The notes beneath the pieces were generated by a model. The model was not told the origin of the DNA. It saw only the letters and a list, made by a program, of their open reading frames with translations, and ran no database searches. A stretch of DNA of 48,023 bases, from contig JAIXLP010000069.1 in assembly GCA_026954015.1 (NCBI GenBank), positions 76,948-124,970 of the forward strand. Reading direction: 5' to 3'. Within the stretch, counting starts at the first letter, position 1; each line of letters begins with the position of its first letter. Positions 43,967 through 48,023 of this stretch are shown here, piece after piece. Made by a program: the position numbers and the translations under genes. Origin of the DNA: Burkholderiales bacterium (lineage in GTDB: Bacteria > Pseudomonadota > Gammaproteobacteria > Burkholderiales > Burkholderiaceae_C).

Positions 43967-44806
43967 TCAGAATTCCAGGTTGTCGATCAGGCGTGTGGTG
44001 CCCAGGCGGGCGGCGCCCAGCGCCACCAGTGAGCCTGCCTGTACGGGGGCTGGGGCGCGCAGCGTGGCGCGGTCGCGCACCGTGAGGTAGTCGGGCTTCC
44101 AGCCGCGGGCCGCAAGCGCGGCTTGTGCCTCACGCTCCAGCGCGGGGATGTCCGCGCCGGGCTGCATGGCGGCCTGTGCGAGCGCGTGCAGCGCACGGCT
44201 CAGCTCGATGGCCTGGGTGCGTTCGGCGGGGCTCAGGTAGCCGTTGCGTGAGCTGAGCGCGAGACCGTCGGGTGCGCGGCTGATGGGCGCGGTGACGATC
44301 TCGACCGGCAGCGCGAACTGGCGCACCATCTGGCGGATCACGAGCTGCTGCTGGTAGTCCTTGCGACCGAACACCGCCGTGCCCGGTGCGCCACCGAACA
44401 CGCACCAGAAGAGCTTCATCACCACCGTGCAGACGCCGGTGAAGAAGCCGGGGCGGAACTGGCCTTCAAGCATGCCCGCCAGCGCCGGGTCGGGCTGGAC
44501 CGTGCAGGTCTGCGGTTCGGGGTACAGGTCCGACTCGGAGGGCGCAAAGACTACATCGCAGCCTGCTGCTTCAAGCCGTTCGCAATCGGCCTGCAGTGTG
44601 CGCGGGTAGCTATCGAAATCTTCACCGGGCAGGAACTGCAGGCGGTTGACGAAGATGCTGGTGACGAGCATGTCGCCCAGCGGCCTGGCCTGGTGTACCA
44701 GAGCCAGATGGCCGTCGTGCAGGTTGCCCATGGTGGGCACGAGCGCGGGGCGGCCGCGCCCCTGCAGGGCGTGGCGCAGGTCGGTGATCGTGTGTGCGAT
44801 TTGCAT
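43967..44806 (-). CDS. panC: Pantothenate synthetase PanC
   Basis: A 279-residue enzyme that joins pantoate and beta-alanine with ATP, the last step of pantothenate (vitamin B5) synthesis. [14 protein letters not shown] (about 24-37) is the HIGH-like motif, followed by [16 protein letters not shown], and [12 protein letters not shown] for the KMSKS-like loop. It lies 15 bp after panB, forming a panBC operon. Confidence 0.95.
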   Translation of the reverse strand: MQIAHTITDLRHALQGRGRPALVPTMGNLHDGHLALVHQARPLGDMLVTSIFVNRLQFLPGEDFDSYPRTLQADCERLEAAGCDVVFAPSESDLYPEPQTCTVQPDPALAGMLEGQFRPGFFTGVCTVVMKLFWCVFGGAPGTAVFGRKDYQQQLVIRQMVRQFALPVEIVTAPISRAPDGLALSSRNGYLSPAERTQAIELSRALHALAQAAMQPGADIPALEREAQAALAARGWKPDYLTVRDRATLRAPAPVQAGSLVALGAARLGTTRLIDNLEF

Positions 44807-44821
44807 GAGGGCAGGGTCTGT

Positions 44822-45703
44822 TTACCAGGCGTGTACCGCGTCGTCGGGGAACTGGCCTTGCTTGACCGCGTGCACGTAGGCCTCGATCGCGCCCTTGACG
44901 CTGCCCGCGTCGTGCATGAAATCGTGCACGAAGCGCGGCATCTTGCCGAGGTTCATGCCCAGCATGTCGTGCAGCACCAGCACCTGCCCGGCCGTGCCCT
45001 TGCCCGCGCCTATGCCTATCGTGTGGCAGTGGGGCAGTTCCAGCGTGAGGCTGGCCGCAAGCTTGGCCGGCACCATTTCGAGCACCAGCATGGCGGCACC
45101 CGCGTCCTGCAGTTCGAGTGCCTGGCGGCGCAGCAGTGCGGCGGCAGCTTCGTCCTTGCCCTGCACGCGGTAGCCGCCCAAGGCATGCACGGTCTGCGGC
45201 GTCAGGCCCAGGTGGGCGCAGACGGGCACGCCGCGCTCGACGAGGAAGCGCACCGTGGGCGCTGTCCAGCCGCCGCCTTCGATCTTGACCATGTGCGCGC
45301 CGGCCTGCATCAGCCGCACGGCGCTGCGCAGTGCCTGCTCGGGCGATTCGTGGTAGCTGCCGAACGGCAGATCACCGATGAGCCAGGCCGTGCCCTGCAC
45401 GCGGCGCACGCCGCGCGAGACGCTGTCCATGTGGTGGCACATCGTCTCCAGCGTCACGCCGACGGTGCTCGACAGGCCCTGGCAGACCATGCCGAGCGAA
45501 TCGCCCACGAGGATGCATTCGACGCCCGCTGCGTCGGCTACGGCGGCGAAGGTGGCGTCGTACGCGGTGAGCATCGCGATCTTCTCGCCCGCTTCGCGCA
45601 TCTGCGCCAGGCGCGGCAGGCTGATGGGGCGGCGTTGGGGCAGGGGGGATGCCGGCGGCAGCGTGCCGTATGGCGTGCCCGGGGTCGCGGCGGGAGTGGT
45701 CAT
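44822..45703 (-). CDS. panB: Ketopantoate hydroxymethyltransferase PanB
   Basis: A 293-residue TIM-barrel enzyme that adds a hydroxymethyl group from methylene-tetrahydrofolate to 2-ketoisovalerate, giving ketopantoate. Motifs: [29 protein letters not shown] with the metal-binding Asp, KIEGGG, HLGLTPQ and [14 protein letters not shown]. The first ~25 residues are a proline-rich extension before the conserved core. First gene of panBC. Confidence 0.95.
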   Translation of the reverse strand: MTTPAATPGTPYGTLPPASPLPQRRPISLPRLAQMREAGEKIAMLTAYDATFAAVADAAGVECILVGDSLGMVCQGLSSTVGVTLETMCHHMDSVSRGVRRVQGTAWLIGDLPFGSYHESPEQALRSAVRLMQAGAHMVKIEGGGWTAPTVRFLVERGVPVCAHLGLTPQTVHALGGYRVQGKDEAAAALLRRQALELQDAGAAMLVLEMVPAKLAASLTLELPHCHTIGIGAGKGTAGQVLVLHDMLGMNLGKMPRFVHDFMHDAGSVKGAIEAYVHAVKQGQFPDDAVHAW

Positions 45704-45776
45704 GGGGGCGGTGGTCCGTGGGGAAAAACGCGGGCAAGTCTATGCCATGTCGTGCGCCGCCGCCGCGCGGCGGGCA

Positions 45777-45802
45777 CAAAAAAGCCCGCGATGCGCGGGC
45801 TT
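45777..45802 (-). terminator. Rho-independent terminator after the second Liv-type binding protein
   Basis: On the minus strand AGCCCGCG / CGCGGGCT forms an 8-bp stem with a 3-base loop and is followed by six T residues. It lies about 20 bases after the stop at 45822. Confidence 0.85.
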
Positions 45803-45821
45803 GGGGTTGCGCGGGCGCGGC

Positions 45822-46973
45822 TTACTTGAGGTCGATCGCGGTCTTGTTGCCGTCCACGAACTTGCTCAGCGTGTAGGTCGGGTCCTTCATCTCGCCGTTG
45901 GCTTCGAAGCGGATGTGCGAGGTGACGCCCTGGTAGTCGGTCTTTTGCAGGAAGGGGATGTAGACCTTCGGGTCCCACGAGTTGGCGCGCTTCATCGCGT
46001 CGGCCAGCAGCATCACGCCGTCGTAGAAGTAGGGGCTGTAGACCTGGAACTGGCCGGGGTACTTGGCGTCGTAGCGCTTCTTCCACTCCAGGCCACCGGG
46101 CATCTTGGCGATCGAGGCGCCGCCGTCGGCGCAGACCACGTTTTCCAGCGTCTTGGCGCCGGCGGCCACCTTGGCGAGCTCGGGCACGCACAGGCCGTCG
46201 CCGCCGAACATCTTGACGTCGTTCATGCCCAGTTGCGCCATCTGGCGCAGCATCGGGCCGGCCTGGCCATACATGCCGCCGTAGAAGATCGCCTGCGGCT
46301 TCTTGGCCTTGATCGAGGTCAGGATGGCCATGAAGTCGGTCGCCTTGTCGTTGGTGAACTCGTTGGCGACGACCTTGACGCCGAGCTTTTCCAGATCGCG
46401 CTTGTACACGCTGGCGATGCCCTGGCCGTACGGGGTGCGGTCGTCCACCACGGCGACCTGCTTGAGGCCGAGCGTCTTGGCGGTGTACTGGGCCAGCGCG
46501 GCGCCCAGGGCGTTGTCGTTGGCGATGACGCGGTAGGTGGTGTCCCAGCCCGGCTTGGTCAGGTCGGGATTGGTGGCGGCGCCCGTGATCATGGGGATGC
46601 CGCAGTCGTGGAACACCTTGGACGAGGGAATGGCCACGCCCGAGTTCACGAACGTGACCGCGCCCGCAACCTTTTCGTCGCAGAGCTTTTGCGATGCGGC
46701 TGTGCCCTGCTTGGGGTCGGCGCCATCATCTTCGGCGACGATCTGGAACTTGATCTTCTTGCCCGCAATTTCCATGCCCTTGGCGTTCAGGTCTTCGATC
46801 GCCATGCGCACGCCGTTTTCATCGTCCTTGCCAAAGTGGGCCTGGGGGCCCGAAACTGGTCCGATGTGGCCGATCTTGATGATCTGCTCCTGCGCGAGCG
46901 CGTTGGAACCCATGCCGATCGAACCCATGCCTGCCACGACGGCGGCCACGAACAGCTTGCGTGAAATTGCCAT
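45822..46973 (-). CDS. Branched-chain amino acid ABC transporter substrate-binding protein (LivK-like)
   Basis: A 383-residue periplasmic binding protein with a Sec signal peptide (KLFVAAVVAGMGSIGMGSNA, cleavage near LAQ). Mature-protein motifs: IKIGHIGPVSGPQAHFGKDD, AGAVTFVNSGVAIPSSKVFH and VAVVDDRTPYGQGIA. The ATG at 46973 has AGGAG upstream. It is a stand-alone gene with its own terminator, so it must share membrane partners encoded elsewhere. Its sequence is closer to classical Leu/Ile/Val-binding proteins than the Tat-exported one at 37894. Confidence 0.92.
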   Translation of the reverse strand: MAISRKLFVAAVVAGMGSIGMGSNALAQEQIIKIGHIGPVSGPQAHFGKDDENGVRMAIEDLNAKGMEIAGKKIKFQIVAEDDGADPKQGTAASQKLCDEKVAGAVTFVNSGVAIPSSKVFHDCGIPMITGAATNPDLTKPGWDTTYRVIANDNALGAALAQYTAKTLGLKQVAVVDDRTPYGQGIASVYKRDLEKLGVKVVANEFTNDKATDFMAILTSIKAKKPQAIFYGGMYGQAGPMLRQMAQLGMNDVKMFGGDGLCVPELAKVAAGAKTLENVVCADGGASIAKMPGGLEWKKRYDAKYPGQFQVYSPYFYDGVMLLADAMKRANSWDPKVYIPFLQKTDYQGVTSHIRFEANGEMKDPTYTLSKFVDGNKTAIDLK

Positions 46974-47078
46974 TGATTGCTCCTGCACCGAAAAGTTGTG
47001 AAGGGCGCCACCATAGAGGCAGGCGCGGCACTTTGCAATGGAGGAAACGAGTGCATTAGCGCTTTTCGCGACAGCATG

Positions 47079-47104
47079 AAAAAAGGGCCGCTTGCGCGGC
47101 CCTT
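47079..47104 (-). terminator. Rho-independent terminator after groEL
   Basis: GGGCCGC / GCGGCCC with a 4-base loop, followed on the minus strand by a T run (47079-47084). It lies about 32 bases past the groEL stop. Confidence 0.85.
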
Positions 47105-47135
47105 CCGGGTTGAAACGAGACGTTTCAGGCGTGGA

Positions 47136-48023
47136 TCACATGCCCATGCCGCCCATGTCGCCCATGCCACCGGGCATGCCGGCAGCAGGCGCTTCGTCCT
47201 TGGGCGCTTCGGCGACCATGACTTCGGTGGTGAGCAGCAGCGACGCCACCGAGGCGGCGTTCTGCAGCGCGGCGCGGGTCACCTTGGTCGGGTCCAGGAT
47301 GCCCATCTCCAGCATGTCGCCGTAGGTGTCGTTGGCAGCGTTGAAACCGTAGTTGCCCTTGCCTTCGAGTACCTTGTTCACCACGACGGACGGCTCGCAG
47401 CCGCCGTTGGCGACGATCTCGCGCAGCGGCGCCTCGACGGCCTTGAGCACCAGCTTGATGCCGGCGTCCTGCTCGGCGTTGTCGCCCTTGAGCTTGTCGC
47501 CCACGGCCTGCTTGGCGCGCAGCAGCGCCACGCCGCCACCGGCGACGATGCCTTCTTCCACCGCGGCACGGGTCGCATGCAGCGCGTCTTCCACGCGGGC
47601 CTTCTTTTCCTTCATCTCGATTTCGGTGGCGGCGCCGACCTTGATCACGGCCACGCCACCGGCGAGCTTGGCCACGCGTTCCTGCAGCTTCTCGCGGTCG
47701 TAGTCGCTCGTGGCTTCCTCGATCTGGAGGCGCACCTGCTTGACGCGCGCCTCGATGTCGGCCGCGGCACCGCTGCCGTCGATGATGGTGGTGTTTTCCT
47801 TGGCGATTTCGACGCGCTTGGCCTGGCCCAGATCCGCCAGCGTGGCCTTTTCGAGCGACAGGCCCACTTCCTCGGCAATGACCTTGCCGCCGGTCAGGAT
47901 GGCGATGTCTTCAAGCATGGCCTTGCGGCGGTCGCCAAAGCCCGGCGCCTTGACGGCGACGACCTTCAGGATGCCGCGGATGGTGTTGACCACCAGCGTG
48001 GCGAGCGCTTCACCTTCGACGTC
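47136..48023 (-). CDS. groEL: Chaperonin GroEL, C-terminal part (5' end outside window)
   Basis: The last ~295 residues of the 60-kDa chaperonin that folds proteins with GroES and ATP. The visible part covers the end of the apical domain ([18 protein letters not shown]), the intermediate domain and the equatorial domain ([40 protein letters not shown]). The flexible Gly-Gly-Met tail closes it ([11 protein letters not shown]). The upstream half and groES lie beyond the right edge. Confidence 0.97.
   Translation of the reverse strand, partial: DVEGEALATLVVNTIRGILKVVAVKAPGFGDRRKAMLEDIAILTGGKVIAEEVGLSLEKATLADLGQAKRVEIAKENTTIIDGSGAAADIEARVKQVRLQIEEATSDYDREKLQERVAKLAGGVAVIKVGAATEIEMKEKKARVEDALHATRAAVEEGIVAGGGVALLRAKQAVGDKLKGDNAEQDAGIKLVLKAVEAPLREIVANGGCEPSVVVNKVLEGKGNYGFNAANDTYGDMLEMGILDPTKVTRAALQNAASVASLLLTTEVMVAEAPKDEAPAAGMPGGMGDMGGMGM

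Noticed and set aside
44555-44630. Another in-gene copy of the palindromic repeat in panC
   Set aside because: The partial match (GATAGCTACCCGCGC...AGGCCGATT) encodes the [10 protein letters not shown] segment conserved in PanC proteins generally, so it is ordinary coding sequence.

Overview
The window reads as a chromosomal segment of a high-GC betaproteobacterium, most probably a member of the Comamonadaceae (Burkholderiales). The reasons are the dense GC-rich codon use, the DUF1631 protein, the PilZ/TatD/ankyrin cluster behind tmk-holB, the expanded branched-chain-type (Liv) ABC importers, and small palindromic repeats of a type I associate with this family. Most of it is ordinary core genome. 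I found no CRISPR array, rRNA operon, prophage or recognisable defence island.

Layout. 1-3.5 kb: a partial TonB-dependent receptor on the minus strand behind a possible Fur box, then cobS and cobC (cobalamin assembly), closed by a terminator. 3.6-9.2 kb: an exported hydratase-like protein, an MscS channel, an esterase, a thioesterase-acetyltransferase fusion, then a GlxA-type regulator divergent from a cysteine hydrolase. 9.3-9.5 kb: a MITE-like long inverted repeat. 9.5-15 kb: ygfZ divergent from mltG-tmk-holB-pilZ-tatD-ankyrin, a tightly packed run with overlapping start and stop codons. 15-20.4 kb: msbA divergent from tolB-pal-cpoB-tcdA, then tRNA-Lys.

20.5-27.1 kb is the only clearly accessory region. 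It starts at the 3' end of tRNA-Lys with a truncated tyrosine integrase. It then holds a MarR repressor with a divergent oxidoreductase and two palindromic operators, an IS3-family element, pieces of other genes and of IS5- and IS1182-type transposases, a RelE/HigB-type toxin with its HTH antitoxin, a second truncated IS3 element, and a scrap of an EamA/RarD-type permease. It looks like an old integrative element worn down by nested insertions.

27.1-48 kb: an M14-like lipoprotein whose active site appears dismantled, the helicase RhlE, EttA, a DUF1631 protein, then a complete Liv importer (livF, a fused livM-livG, livH, a Tat-exported binding protein) with an IclR regulator upstream. After these come a cysteine hydrolase, a propionate/acetate-CoA ligase, a glutathione transferase, tRNA-Leu, the panB-panC pair, a second Liv-type binding protein, and the 3' part of groEL running off the right edge.

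The most unusual signal is a palindromic repeat present once between genes (7404-7480) and apparently also inside the reading frames of cobC, tmk and (opposite orientation) cobS. In cobC and tmk it is in the same frame and orientation, so two unrelated proteins share an ELLA...LML peptide. The second is the M14-family lipoprotein that keeps HxxE but has lost the third zinc ligand, the substrate-binding pair and the catalytic Glu.
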